Source: CAYSPG01 sp964432885 (GTDB lineage: Bacteria; Bacteroidota; Bacteroidia; AKYH767-A; OLB10). Taken from it: a stretch of DNA of 64,000 nucleotides. The stretch spans positions 1 through 64,000 of the forward strand of contig CAYSPG010000016.1 in assembly GCA_964432885.1 (NCBI GenBank), written 5' to 3'. A model generated the notes under the pieces. That model was given only the letters and a program-made list of their open reading frames with translations, ran no database searches and was not told the DNA's origin. Position 1 is the first letter of the stretch; every line of letters begins with the position of its first letter. The position numbers and the translations under genes are program-made. This document shows, one piece after another, positions 53,006-62,711 of the stretch.

Positions 53006-53983
53006 GTTCTCCCCAATTACCTTAAACAATTCATCCAGCTTAGGCGAAAGAATAATTTCTATCCTGCGATTTTTTCTTCTTGCATCAGCACTGTTGCCAT
53101 TATCAATAGGCAAGTAAGGGCCGCGGCCTGCGGGTGTAAGTCTTGTAGGGTCAATATTTGCATGCTTTGTTAAAATGCGAACTACAGATGTTGCGCGCAA
53201 CACGCTCAAATCCCAATTGTCTTTCATAGTTCCTCCTGAAATTGGAACATTATCTGTGTGTCCTTCAATCAGCACATTGATGTCAACATTTTTTTCCAAA
53301 ACCTTTGCAATTTCTTTTAAAGCACCTTCGCCTTTTGAATCAACAACGGTACTACCCGATGCAAACAACAATTTTTCTTCCATCGAAACATACACCTTGC
53401 CGTTTTTCTTTGTTACAGTTAATCCATTATTTTCAAAACCAACCAGTGCATCGCTAACTGCTTTTTTCAAAGCATTTACATCCTCGTCTTTTTTTGCGAG
53501 CACGCTTTCTAATTCATTAACACGTGCTTCGCGTTTTTTTAATTCTTCGGTAAGTTGATTTAATTCCTGTTCTTTTTTTGCAAGTGCATCTTGTTTTTTT
53601 ATCAGTTCTTCCTGTGTCATCTGCAACTGACTTATAACTTTTTTTGTTTCATCGCTTTTGCTTTCAAGCAAGCGGTCGTTATTGGCAATTAGTTTTTCGT
53701 ACGATCCGTTTAACTCATTGTATAATGATGTTAACCTGCGCTGCGCTGTTCCAAGATTTAAGGTATCCTGCTCTAATTTTTCTTTCTCTTTTTTTAACTC
53801 AGCAAGTGTTGAGGTTAGCTCAGCGTTTTTTGTTGAGTAGGTTGCGTTTTCAGAGCGCAGCTTACTGTTTTCTTCATCACAGTTTCCTTTACGCGCTTTT
53901 AACTCATCATACTGCCGTGCCGGAACGCAGGCTGCCAATAAGGCAACCAACCCTATCGCAATCACTTTATTTATTTGTTTCAT
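53003..53983 (-). CDS. OmpA-family peptidoglycan-binding lipoprotein with long coiled coil
   Basis: The protein has 326 residues with lipobox 'LLAAC' (Cys near 19). About 25-180 form a long Lys/Glu/Leu heptad coiled coil ('LTSTLAELKKEKEKLEQD', 'EELIKKQDALAKKEQELNQL'). About 195-315 form an OmpA_C domain: 'FASGSTVVDSKGEGALKEIA', 'IEGHTDNVPISG', 'WDLSVLRATSVVRIL' and 'RRKNRRIEIIL'. It links the outer membrane to peptidoglycan through a rod. It is alone on its strand. Confidence 0.94.
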   Translation of the reverse strand: MKQINKVIAIGLVALLAACVPARQYDELKARKGNCDEENSKLRSENATYSTKNAELTSTLAELKKEKEKLEQDTLNLGTAQRRLTSLYNELNGSYEKLIANNDRLLESKSDETKKVISQLQMTQEELIKKQDALAKKEQELNQLTEELKKREARVNELESVLAKKDEDVNALKKAVSDALVGFENNGLTVTKKNGKVYVSMEEKLLFASGSTVVDSKGEGALKEIAKVLEKNVDINVLIEGHTDNVPISGGTMKDNWDLSVLRATSVVRILTKHANIDPTRLTPAGRGPYLPIDNGNSADARRKNRRIEIILSPKLDELFKVIGEN

Positions 53984-54143
53984 TTTTTACAGGTTTTTAG
54001 TGTAACAATTTGTTAGTATCGTGTGTAAAATATTCTAATGATTGCGTCAAAAGTAAAACAACAGCTCAACTATTTTAGTGATGTAATAAACATTAATGCA
54101 CGATTTTTGAACATCTAACGTTAATACTCAAAATACTAAAGTT

Positions 54144-54860
54144 ATGGCCTCACTAAGTACAAACTGGATAACAGAAAAACATATTGACTTTGAATACAAA
54201 AAATATGTGCTGCTTGCCTACCTGCAACACGTTAACGAAAATTTTGTAGAAAACAAATTGTACCCTTCTCTAAGCGAATTAATGAACCATTACCGTCATG
54301 TACTTGCTTTACGCGATGGTAAAAAAAACCTGCTGGAAAGTTTTCCTGAGCGTTTGGTAACAGCCGACTTAAAAAATTTTACACTGATGTACGAAAAAAT
54401 TCTAGCTGACGATGAACTGATGAAAGAAATTGAGAACATTATTTTGTTTTCGATACCGCAATTTGAAAAGCATATTTCTGAAGGAAAAAAAATTTATGAC
54501 TTTATCGAAGCCGCTATCAACATCTATCCTGTTGGCATTGTTCCATTATCAAATAACGAAGGATATATTTTTCTTACCACCAAAAAAAATAAAGAAACAA
54601 GAATTTACGAGTATCAGGTTACCCTGTTTGAAAACCCTGGCGAAAAATTCAGGGGTATTTGCACTCATTACATTTGTTCGTACGAAAAATCAGTGTCAAA
54701 CACTTTTGAAAACATTAAACTTGACTTGCTTAAATACCAGCAAAAACTTGTCAATCCAGCCACATACGTTATTGAGTCAGAATTGCAATTGCCTTTGGAA
54801 GAAACTTTTTTACCACTGGCCAAACGTTCGCTTATAAAGTTTGTTTCACTGGCTCACTAA
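54144..54860 (+). CDS. Conserved-looking protein of unknown function, 238 residues
   Basis: It has no signal or membrane segment. The N-terminal half is helical ('EYKKYVLLAYLQHVNENFVENKLYPSL'), the C-terminal half mixed ('YIFLTTKKNKETRIYEYQVTLF', 'LPLEETFLPLAKRSLIKFV'). I recall related proteins of this size in Bacteroidota but no function. The next gene follows at 70 bases. Confidence 0.7.
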   Translation: MASLSTNWITEKHIDFEYKKYVLLAYLQHVNENFVENKLYPSLSELMNHYRHVLALRDGKKNLLESFPERLVTADLKNFTLMYEKILADDELMKEIENIILFSIPQFEKHISEGKKIYDFIEAAINIYPVGIVPLSNNEGYIFLTTKKNKETRIYEYQVTLFENPGEKFRGICTHYICSYEKSVSNTFENIKLDLLKYQQKLVNPATYVIESELQLPLEETFLPLAKRSLIKFVSLAH

Positions 54861-54930
54861 AATTCCTTTTTATGCGTTATTTATAAACCCCGCCATTGTT
54901 TACTTTTATGGTTTATAAATTCAGGTATCA

Positions 54931-57900
54931 TTGAAATTTTTTTTATCATCTGTACTTGCCTTTTTTTTTATTGCTCAGTTTGTACTGGCCCAATCGCTGA
55001 GTAATAACCGAAGCCGAAATATAGTTTTTGCCGCTGACACCTTGTTGCTTGATACAGTAAGTATTATTCCGGCATCTTTAAGAATATTTGATAACAATGT
55101 GCCCTTGGATTCAGGTTGCTATCATGTTTTATTTTCAGAATCAAAAGTCGTAATTAATAAAAGTTGCAAACTAAACTTTGGTGACACGCTGATGATTGCG
55201 TATAAAGTTTTTCCGTTATTGTTTTCTGGCGAGTATAAAAACCGTGATTTAAAAACAGTACAAAACAAATATGGCGGCCAGTATAATCCATTTCAATACA
55301 AAGAAAATGAAAGTGCTGCCACAAATGATATTTTTAATTTTGAAGGCCTTACCAAAAGCGGAAGTATTTCGCGCGGTATAAGCTTTGGAAATAACCAGGA
55401 CGTAATTGTAAACTCAAGTTTAAATTTACAGCTATCGGGAGTATTGAGCGATAAGGTTGAAATTTTGGCAGCTATAACTGATAACAATATTCCTGTTCAA
55501 CCCGAAGGAAATACGCAGCAAATTCAAGAGTTTGACAAAGTGTTTGTTCAACTTTCGCGTGATAGTAATAAACTTATTGCTGGCGATTTTGAACTTTCGC
55601 GTCCCAAAAGTTATTTTATGAACTTTTTTAAAAAGGCACAGGGAGGAATTTTTTCAAGTTCGTTTACGGTTGACGAAAAAAAGAACTGGTTAAATCGTGT
55701 GGCTGTTTCAGGAGCCATCGCAAAAGGTAAATTTTCCAGAAATGCCTTTGCAGGGGTTGAGTCGAATCAGGGTCCGTATAGGTTAACCGGTGCAGAAAAC
55801 GAACAATTTATTATTGTGTTGAGCGGAAGCGAACGTGTGTATATCAACGGCCAGCTTCTTACACGCGGCCAGGAAAACGATTATGTTATTGATTACAACA
55901 CTGCACAAATTACTTTTTCGGCACGAAGGCTGATTACAAAAGATTCGAGAATTGTAGTTGAGTTTCAGTATAGCGATAAGAATTATGTGCGTACACTTTT
56001 TTACCTGAATGATGAAATAGAAAACAAAAATTTTAAATTCAGGTTTAACTACATCACCGAGCAGGATAACAAAAATCAACCGCTTTTTCAGGAGTTAAAC
56101 GCTGATAAAAAAAATATTTTGGCCGGTGCAGGTGATAACATCCAAAGTGCATTGGCCGAAAATGCCGACAGTGTTGCTTTTTCAACCAGTGAAGTTTTGT
56201 ATGAAAAGGATACGGTAACCGTAAACGGCATTGATTACGTTGTTTACGTTTATTCAACTGACAGTACCAGGGCGTATTACAGGTTGGGGTTTTCGAATGT
56301 TGGAAAGGGAAATGGGAATTATAATTTGATAAACAGCAATGCAAATGGAAAAGTATATGAGTGGATAGCCCCCGTTAATGGCATTGCACAAGGTGAATAT
56401 GAACCGGTTTCATTATTAATTTCTCCTAAGCGGCAGCAACTGCTAACTTTTGGTGGTGACTACACAATTAGGAAAAATACAGCCATTACCTTTGAAACGG
56501 CATACAGCAAAAATGATATTAACATGTTTTCTAAAAAAGATAAAGGAAATGATGAAGGGTTTGCATTTTCTGCTAGTATTCAAAACACAATACCATTGCA
56601 GGTTAATGATACCGGATGGAAAATAGTTTCGGGTGCTACGTACGAATATGTAAATAGCACATTTAAGCCCATCGAAAATTATCGCCCTGTTGAATTTGTT
56701 CGTGATTGGAATTTGTCAGCTATAAAAACTGCGAGTGATGAAAATATTTTTAGTGTAAAAACAGGATTGGTGAAAAATGAAAAACGAAACATTAACTATA
56801 TTGTAAAATCATTTTTGAAAGGTAATGAATACAAGGGCTGGCTAAATGGTATTGGGGCAAACTATTTTATCAAAGGCTTTAACATCAATTACAACGGGAA
56901 TTACCTGGCAACAACCGGCAAAGCCGGCAAAACAAATTTTGTGAGAAGCAATGCCGATTTTTCAAAAAAAATAAAACAAATAATTATTGGTTATAACAAT
57001 GAAAACGAGCGAAACAAAATATGCGATGCGTTAAATAATGAATTAACGGCATCAAGTTTTGGACATGATAAAGGCTCCTTGTATGTAAATGTGGGCGATA
57101 CAGGAAAGTTTAGTTTTAAAAGTGAATTGTTCAGGCGTTATGATTATGGAGCAAAAGAAAATACCTTTTTTCTTTCTTCTACTGCCGACCAGGCATCAGG
57201 CGACATCACTTACCAGCCTTCTGCAAAAGCAAAAATTACTGTAGGCTCAACCTATCGTGATTTAAAAATTAATAGTGAATCGATAACCACACAAAAAAAC
57301 GATGAGAGCTTTATTAATAAACTTGAGATGGGTTTTGCTTTTTTAAAAGGAGGTGTAACTACCAATACTTATTATGAAATAGGCACCGGGCAGGAGCCAA
57401 AGCAAGCGTACTCGTTTTTAAAAGTTACAGCCGGCACAGGAGTGTATGAGTGGAATGACTACAATGCAAACGGAATAGAGGAGCTAAATGAATTTGAAGT
57501 AGCTTCGTTTAGCGACAAGGCAGAGTATATAAGGGTATTTACCCCAACCAATGAGTTCATAAAAACACAATCAAACCAATTGAGTGAGGTTTTGAGCATA
57601 AATCCTGCTGCATTTATTCGTAACAAAAACAAAACACGATTAATCAACAAGTTTGCCTTGCAAGCGACAGCCCGCTTTGCCAATAAGTTACTAGAGAAAA
57701 AAATTTTAGCATCGGCCAACCCGTTTAATAATTCGGTATCTGACTCGGGATTGGTAACTACAAATTCATCCTACCGAAGCACTTTGTTTTTTAACCGCAG
57801 CAGTTCGGTATTTGCCACCGACATAACGTACGAAGACAACAGAAATAAAAATTTGCTTGCCAATGGTGCCGAGTCACGTTTTCAAAACGGCTTTAACATA

Positions 57901-58404
57901 ATTGTAAGAACAAATATTAAACGCACTTGGGGGGTTAATATTGATGGTAAGTCAGGAAAAAAAGAAAACCTTTCATCGTTTATAAACCGTAATTATAAAA
58001 TACTGTTTAACGAAGTGCAGCCTAAATTAAATATACAGCCGGGAACAGTTTTTCGAACTACCGTTTTTTACAAAGGCCAGATAAAAGAAAATGTGCTTGA
58101 AGGCAGTAGCGAAAAAGCGGAAATAAATACCGTAGGTGCCGAGATAAAATACAGCAGCATTACCAATGGTGTAATGGGGGCATCGCTAAGTTTAATTACA
58201 ATTGGATACAATGCCGAAATAAATTCGCCCGTAGCATTTGAAATGCTTGAGGGTCTTAAGCGCGGAAAAAACATAACCTGGGAAATGAATGTGCAACGCA
58301 ATTTATCAAACAGTTTGCTTTTAAATATAATTTACAATGGGCGCAAGCCACAAGGGGATAAAGTGGTGCATACAGCAAGCGTGCAGGTAAGGGCGGTGTT
58401 TTAA
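54931..58404 (+). CDS. Large outer-membrane beta-barrel protein of unknown role
   Basis: The protein has 1157 residues starting at TTG 54931 with signal peptide KFFLSSVLAFFFIAQFVLAQ (2-21). About 100-180 contains 'FNFEGLTKSGSISRGISFGNNQDVIV' and 'LQLSGVLSDKVEILAAITDNNIP'. About 290-360 contains an SprA-like element ('SGSERVYINGQLLTRG', 'DYVIDYNTAQITFSARR'). The rest is dozens of beta strands of a large barrel, ending 'VVHTASVQVRAVF' with terminal Phe. It resembles the giant translocon protein SprA only in short pieces and is far shorter. Likely an outer-membrane channel or scaffold. The stop lies two bases from the convergent gene. Confidence 0.75.
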   Translation: MKFFLSSVLAFFFIAQFVLAQSLSNNRSRNIVFAADTLLLDTVSIIPASLRIFDNNVPLDSGCYHVLFSESKVVINKSCKLNFGDTLMIAYKVFPLLFSGEYKNRDLKTVQNKYGGQYNPFQYKENESAATNDIFNFEGLTKSGSISRGISFGNNQDVIVNSSLNLQLSGVLSDKVEILAAITDNNIPVQPEGNTQQIQEFDKVFVQLSRDSNKLIAGDFELSRPKSYFMNFFKKAQGGIFSSSFTVDEKKNWLNRVAVSGAIAKGKFSRNAFAGVESNQGPYRLTGAENEQFIIVLSGSERVYINGQLLTRGQENDYVIDYNTAQITFSARRLITKDSRIVVEFQYSDKNYVRTLFYLNDEIENKNFKFRFNYITEQDNKNQPLFQELNADKKNILAGAGDNIQSALAENADSVAFSTSEVLYEKDTVTVNGIDYVVYVYSTDSTRAYYRLGFSNVGKGNGNYNLINSNANGKVYEWIAPVNGIAQGEYEPVSLLISPKRQQLLTFGGDYTIRKNTAITFETAYSKNDINMFSKKDKGNDEGFAFSASIQNTIPLQVNDTGWKIVSGATYEYVNSTFKPIENYRPVEFVRDWNLSAIKTASDENIFSVKTGLVKNEKRNINYIVKSFLKGNEYKGWLNGIGANYFIKGFNINYNGNYLATTGKAGKTNFVRSNADFSKKIKQIIIGYNNENERNKICDALNNELTASSFGHDKGSLYVNVGDTGKFSFKSELFRRYDYGAKENTFFLSSTADQASGDITYQPSAKAKITVGSTYRDLKINSESITTQKNDESFINKLEMGFAFLKGGVTTNTYYEIGTGQEPKQAYSFLKVTAGTGVYEWNDYNANGIEELNEFEVASFSDKAEYIRVFTPTNEFIKTQSNQLSEVLSINPAAFIRNKNKTRLINKFALQATARFANKLLEKKILASANPFNNSVSDSGLVTTNSSYRSTLFFNRSSSVFATDITYEDNRNKNLLANGAESRFQNGFNIIVRTNIKRTWGVNIDGKSGKKENLSSFINRNYKILFNEVQPKLNIQPGTVFRTTVFYKGQIKENVLEGSSEKAEINTVGAEIKYSSITNGVMGASLSLITIGYNAEINSPVAFEMLEGLKRGKNITWEMNVQRNLSNSLLLNIIYNGRKPQGDKVVHTASVQVRAVF

Positions 58405-58406
58405 TT

Positions 58407-59033
58407 TTACTTGTTCGTATATTCTTTCATGTATTTCCACATGCGGGGCTTACCTTCTTCCATCCATTGTATTGCTTCAGCTAATCTTTTATTGCGTGTT
58501 GCTTCGGTTTTAGCATCAGTAATCCATTCGGCATATTCTCTTTTTCCGGATGGTGAAAAATTGTCGAAAGTAGATTTCGCTTTTTTGTTTTTGTTTAATG
58601 CCACGATTAATTCTTTAGGTATTACCAATTCTCTTACTACAGCAATTTTTTTTGGCACATTAATTCCTTTGTCATTCAGTCTCATGTGTTGTTTTACAAA
58701 ATCAATAATGGCTTTGTCAGGTGGTAAATCTTTTATGGAAGTCATGCGGCCTAAATTTCCCATGGCTTCTCCGCCTTGTGCTTTTCTTTCACCCAATAAA
58801 TTTTTAGGGTCGTTTAATAATTTCGATTTCCAAAAACCGCCCACGCAATGTTGTTTGAATGATGCCATTCCAAACATAGGACCTTTGTGTTCAAAACTTG
58901 GCATTCCCCATTTAATGGTTTCGGTTACATCAGGGCACGCTTTATGAACAAGTTCACGAAGTTTTTTTAATACGGGTTGCGCAAAGGGCTTTGCTTTTTC
59001 TATATAAGCATCAATGCGTTTATCTTTTGGCAT
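58407..59033 (-). CDS. YdeI/OmpD-associated (DUF1801 plus OmdA) family protein
   Basis: The protein has 208 residues. The N-terminal half is DUF1801 ('TIKWGMPSFEHKGPMFGMASFKQHC', about 40-65). The C-terminal half is the OmdA/YdeI tail ('FDNFSPSGKREYAEWITDAKTEATRNKRLAEAIQWMEEGK'). Cytoplasmic; family function is unclear. The gene is convergent with the barrel gene at 54931-58404. Confidence 0.9.
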   Translation of the reverse strand: MPKDKRIDAYIEKAKPFAQPVLKKLRELVHKACPDVTETIKWGMPSFEHKGPMFGMASFKQHCVGGFWKSKLLNDPKNLLGERKAQGGEAMGNLGRMTSIKDLPPDKAIIDFVKQHMRLNDKGINVPKKIAVVRELVIPKELIVALNKNKKAKSTFDNFSPSGKREYAEWITDAKTEATRNKRLAEAIQWMEEGKPRMWKYMKEYTNK

Positions 59034-59052
59034 AAATTTTTGTTATAAAAAT

Positions 59053-59080
59053 AAAAAAGCTGCCCTAATGAGCAGCTTTG
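59053..59080 (-). terminator. Terminator of the cupin gene
   Basis: On the minus strand AAAGCTGC pairs with GCAGCTTT and is followed by TTTTATTTTTATAA. It begins 24 bases after the cupin stop at 59103. Confidence 0.85.
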
Positions 59081-59102
59081 TTGTGAAACTATTTTTTGTG
59101 CC

Positions 59103-59540
59103 TTAATGTTTATTGCTCCTTGCATAGTCAACCATTCCCTGAAAGTCAACCACCACTACAGGCTCGTTACCTACCACCCATGCATCGTGCCCCATTGGCA
59201 GCGATGAAACATCACCCGCCTTGCAGTCAAAGGTAGTGCCGTCATCCATTTGTATTCTTAGCGTTCCGCTAACGTGATATTGAAAGTGCGGTGCCTCGCA
59301 ACTGTTTGTTTTTGCAGTTGGCTTTACGGATGTTGACCATCGCCAACCGGGCTGCAACGTGGCCCGGCCAAGTGTGGCACCGTTTAGTGTAACAAGGTCA
59401 ATTTTTCCAAGAGGAATATCTCTAACCTCTTCGGGGGTGTTAAAACTTTTGTGCTCTGCCTTTCCTGTTGGAAATACAATTGTTTTTGCCGATACCAGCG
59501 TGATGGCAGCGACAGATAATACAAGAATTTTGATTTTCAT
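59103..59540 (-). CDS. Secreted or periplasmic cupin-domain protein
   Basis: The start MKIKILVLSVAAITLVSAK (59540) is preferred over a frame start at 59585. It gives a 145-residue protein with a signal peptide. The rest is a single cupin fold: 'PGWRWSTSVKP', 'CEAPHFQYHVSGTLRIQMDDGT' and 'FDCKAGDVSSLPMGHDAWVVG' contain the two cupin motifs with likely metal-binding His residues. Substrate unknown. It lies 89 bases downstream of the AraC regulator on the same strand, so the regulator may control it. Confidence 0.85.
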   Translation of the reverse strand: MKIKILVLSVAAITLVSAKTIVFPTGKAEHKSFNTPEEVRDIPLGKIDLVTLNGATLGRATLQPGWRWSTSVKPTAKTNSCEAPHFQYHVSGTLRIQMDDGTTFDCKAGDVSSLPMGHDAWVVGNEPVVVVDFQGMVDYARSNKH

Positions 59541-59629
59541 TTTATTTTGATTTAAAATTATTTTATGATGCAAAGGTGCATGCACTTTTAAAACAAAACT
59601 TGTAAAAACTTCGGCAATGATTGTACAAA

Positions 59630-60538
59630 TCAGAGTTTTTTTCGAAGTTGCAGAGGAGTAAGGCCGGCACGTTTTTTTATAAAATGAGAAAAATGCGACT
59701 GGTCCTGAAACTGAAGTTGATGCGCAATTTCGGCCACACTTTTATCCGTTGACCTCAAAAGTGCTTTTGCTTCCAGGAAAATCATATCATGAATCATTTC
59801 GAGCGGGCCGCGTCCAAACTCTTGTTGAGCAATATCTGAAAGATATTTTGCAGTGATGTTTAATTTATCGGCATACGAACCAACCGTTCGCATTTCAATA
59901 AAATGTTTTTCAACCAAATGTTTAAATCGAATTGCAAGTTGCTGGCTTCTTGTAAATGCAGTAGAAAGCTTATCAACGTGTTTGCTATAGACTTCTCTTA
60001 TGCGCAGCAGCAAAATTAAAATGTAGTTACGCAAAATATAATCCCTTTCGGGAGAATAGCGCTCATACTCTGCAAGAATATCTTTAAACGATTGTGAAAT
60101 TATCTGGCTTTCGTTACTGCTGAGATTGACAATGTGAACAGCATCAAAATTAAAGAAAGCAAACTCGGCCGAAAGTGTTTTTGAAAGTAGAGGTTGTAAA
60201 AACTCGGTTTTAAAATGGATGCAATAGCCTGTGCATCCTTTAATATGGTCGGATGCGTACAGCATGTTTTCAGGAACAATAACCAAATCGTTGGGGCTTA
60301 ACATGGTTTGGTCTGCACCAAGTTTTACATCATGTTCGCCACCGAGAAATAAATAAATTAAATTAAACTGCCTTCGCAACGCTGGAATGGTTTCGCAGTT
60401 TTTATGCTTGTCTTCAAGCGTGCCGGGCATCACCATCAAATTAATATCATACGGTTTAAAATCGCGATTAATAACCCGTTCAAATTTTTCCAGCGATTCT
60501 ATGGTCAGAATTTCTTTCTTGTTACTTGGCTTTCTCAC
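59630..60538 (-). CDS. AraC-family transcriptional regulator
   Basis: The protein has 302 residues. The N-terminal cupin-like sensor (about 40-160) is followed by two helix-turn-helix units: 'VGSYADKLNITAKYLSDIAQQEFG' and 'DKSVAEIAHQLQFQDQSHFSHFIKKRAGLTPLQLRK' (last part reaching residue 302). It probably controls the downstream cupin gene and perhaps the divergent T9SS gene. The ligand is unknown. Confidence 0.94.
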   Translation of the reverse strand: MRKPSNKKEILTIESLEKFERVINRDFKPYDINLMVMPGTLEDKHKNCETIPALRRQFNLIYLFLGGEHDVKLGADQTMLSPNDLVIVPENMLYASDHIKGCTGYCIHFKTEFLQPLLSKTLSAEFAFFNFDAVHIVNLSSNESQIISQSFKDILAEYERYSPERDYILRNYILILLLRIREVYSKHVDKLSTAFTRSQQLAIRFKHLVEKHFIEMRTVGSYADKLNITAKYLSDIAQQEFGRGPLEMIHDMIFLEAKALLRSTDKSVAEIAHQLQFQDQSHFSHFIKKRAGLTPLQLRKKL

Positions 60539-60578
60539 GTACGAAAGATATAAATTTTTTACTTTTAGTAAACAATTT

Positions 60579-60586
60579 TATATTTG
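60579..60586 (+). promoter_or_regulatory. -7 box TATATTTG of the T9SS propeller gene
   Basis: Perfect TAnnTTTG, 17 bases before the ATG at 60603. It lies in the 64-base divergent space next to the AraC gene, where that regulator may bind. Confidence 0.5.
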
Positions 60587-60602
60587 TTTAAAATCAAATT
60601 AT

Positions 60603-62201
60603 ATGAAAAAAATAATACTTCTTGTTATAGCTTTTGTTGTTTCAAAAGCTATAACAGCGCAATCGTATTTTCAAAATATTTATGCCGACAGCATTTATGG
60701 AGAATCGAACATGGCTGTTTCGCCCGATGCTTATTACTTATTGCAATCAGGAGCAACACCCAACTTTGTTCCTAAGCTTATAAAATCAGATATAAACGGA
60801 AATTTAATATGGGCTAAACGATTGTTGTATGGTTCAATTCCAATTGGAGTAAGCAACATTCAATACCATAATAACACTTTGCTGGTAACCGGGGTCTATC
60901 AAAGTGCAGGCTATTTTAATTTTGTTGCAAAGCTTGACACCGCAGGAAATATTATCTGGACACAACAAATCAATTATGGCGATATAAACATTAATACCGA
61001 AATAATTCCGCTTGCTTCAGGATTTTTACTTTGCGGTCATCGTGATATTTTACAGGGTAGTATTTATACTTTTGATATTACCCTTGCACGGTTTGATGAT
61101 AATGGCAATTTGATTTGGGCAACTGCACATGGCAGCACAAACTTTGATTTTGTTTGTTCGGCTGCTGTTATAGCCTCTAATGGCGATATAATGGTTGCAG
61201 GCAATTACGGTTTGCGCACTCCACCTGATTATAACCCTATGTTAGCCCGGTTTGATTCATCAGGAAATTTATTATGGCTTAAATATTTTTCAGACCCATC
61301 AGGATTTTTTACGGATTTTATTCCCACTGATATGTGCGCCACATCTGATGGCAATTTTGCACTAACGGGATTTTCAGTAAACACCAACAGCAACTACGAT
61401 CCGCATGTAATTAAAATAGATCCATTGGGAAATATTCTGTGGGCAAAAAGGTTATATCAAATAGGATGGCAGGAATATGGAAACTCTATTATTTGCGACT
61501 ACCAAAACTATATTACTCTTGCCGGCCCCTATTATTATTTAACTGACTATGGCGATTTTGCTGCGCAGTTTGATTTGGCCGGAAATTATATTGGGTCAAG
61601 TATTGTTGCCAAAACTTCTCGCAATCAGCCTGCGTTGTTTAGCAATATTTACGATTCGCATGGCAACGATTTGTTTGAACGCGCGGGAAACGGTTACGCC
61701 TATTCAACAAGTTATTATTACGATTATTATCACCATAGCCAGTGCCTGGTAACTACTGATTATACCGGTATATTAAATTGTACATCGCTTGGCGGTACAT
61801 ATCCGTTTACCGTATCTGATATTACATGGACTTTTGTTACAGGCATTGCATCATCATCTCAAACAGGCATTACTGCCACACCTGTTGCACTTACCACAGC
61901 ACCCCTTACCGAATCGCAACTTGATATTTGCAACCTTGTTGGAATAAATAATACTGAAAGTGATTTTGAAATATCGGTGTATCCCAATCCGACCGCAGCT
62001 ACTCTTACTATTTCAAATTTGCCATTGTCAAGTAAAAACGAGATAAAAGTTTTTGATATTGCAGGCAAAGAAATTTACTGCAAAAAAGCAGCAGGCATTG
62101 CATTTGAAATGGATCTAAAAAATTTTGTTAACGGAATGTATATGATCCATATAATTTCCGGGAATAAAAAAATGCAGACAAAATTTATTAAGGCGCAGTA
62201 A
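60603..62201 (+). CDS. Secreted SBBP-like beta-propeller protein with T9SS sorting domain
   Basis: The frame is open from 60387 but overlaps the AraC gene; ATG 60603 gives a signal peptide (KKIILLVIAFVVSKAITAQ) after a -7 box, for a 532-residue protein. At least five propeller units carry a variant of 'DxNGNLIWAKRL' ('GNLIWAKRLLYG', 'GNIIWTQQINYG', 'GNLIWATAHGS', 'GNLLWLKYFSD', 'GNILWAKRLYQ'). The final ~75 residues are a type A sorting domain ('ISVYPNPTAATL', 'VFDIAGKEI'). It is probably a surface-exposed binding protein. Function unknown. Confidence 0.88.
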   Translation: MKKIILLVIAFVVSKAITAQSYFQNIYADSIYGESNMAVSPDAYYLLQSGATPNFVPKLIKSDINGNLIWAKRLLYGSIPIGVSNIQYHNNTLLVTGVYQSAGYFNFVAKLDTAGNIIWTQQINYGDININTEIIPLASGFLLCGHRDILQGSIYTFDITLARFDDNGNLIWATAHGSTNFDFVCSAAVIASNGDIMVAGNYGLRTPPDYNPMLARFDSSGNLLWLKYFSDPSGFFTDFIPTDMCATSDGNFALTGFSVNTNSNYDPHVIKIDPLGNILWAKRLYQIGWQEYGNSIICDYQNYITLAGPYYYLTDYGDFAAQFDLAGNYIGSSIVAKTSRNQPALFSNIYDSHGNDLFERAGNGYAYSTSYYYDYYHHSQCLVTTDYTGILNCTSLGGTYPFTVSDITWTFVTGIASSSQTGITATPVALTTAPLTESQLDICNLVGINNTESDFEISVYPNPTAATLTISNLPLSSKNEIKVFDIAGKEIYCKKAAGIAFEMDLKNFVNGMYMIHIISGNKKMQTKFIKAQ

Positions 62202-62214
62202 AAATTTTTGATGG

Positions 62215-62688
62215 TTATTTTTCGGCTCCCTGCACTATTTTTTTTATCAAGGCAATTTGTCCCAGGTGATAGTGGGCGTGCTCAATAATGCCGTGAAGAT
62301 TGCGGTAATAAATCCCGTACTTTTCGTGTGAAATGTTTTGGCTAAGTTTTTCCTGAGGTAAGGCTTCAATAAGAGAAACAAAATTTTCTACATTGCTAAA
62401 CGTTTGTGCCAAAAAATTCTCCCAATCCTGCTGTGAAGTAATTGGGGGATGATTAAAGCTTTCTTTGTCGCTTCCTTCAAGAGGATGTCCTTCCATCCTT
62501 TTGGTTACGATGGTTACGTAATAACCGATATGATAAACAAGAGTAGCAATTGTATTAAAACCATAAACCTGCTGATTGGCTTGTTGCCAGGTTACATCCA
62601 ATAAATTTTGTTTAAGGTTTGAGCAAGTCCAGTTTCCTCCAAAATAAATTTCGTGCAAGTGTTTTGCAATTTGCTCAGAATAATTCAT
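62215..62688 (-). CDS. DinB-like four-helix metal-binding protein
   Basis: The protein has 157 residues. Likely metal-site His residues are in 'TLVYHIGYYVT' (near 53) and 'IIEHAHYHLGQIALIKK' (near 134-140), the pattern of the DinB/YfiT-like superfamily. Many members transfer thiols or act in detoxification; this one's substrate is unknown. It lies between a convergent gene (13 bases) and the TPR gene upstream on the same strand (23 bases). Confidence 0.85.
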   Translation of the reverse strand: MNYSEQIAKHLHEIYFGGNWTCSNLKQNLLDVTWQQANQQVYGFNTIATLVYHIGYYVTIVTKRMEGHPLEGSDKESFNHPPITSQQDWENFLAQTFSNVENFVSLIEALPQEKLSQNISHEKYGIYYRNLHGIIEHAHYHLGQIALIKKIVQGAEK

Positions 62689-62711
62689 GGAATGCTTTTA
62701 GAAAACAAAGG

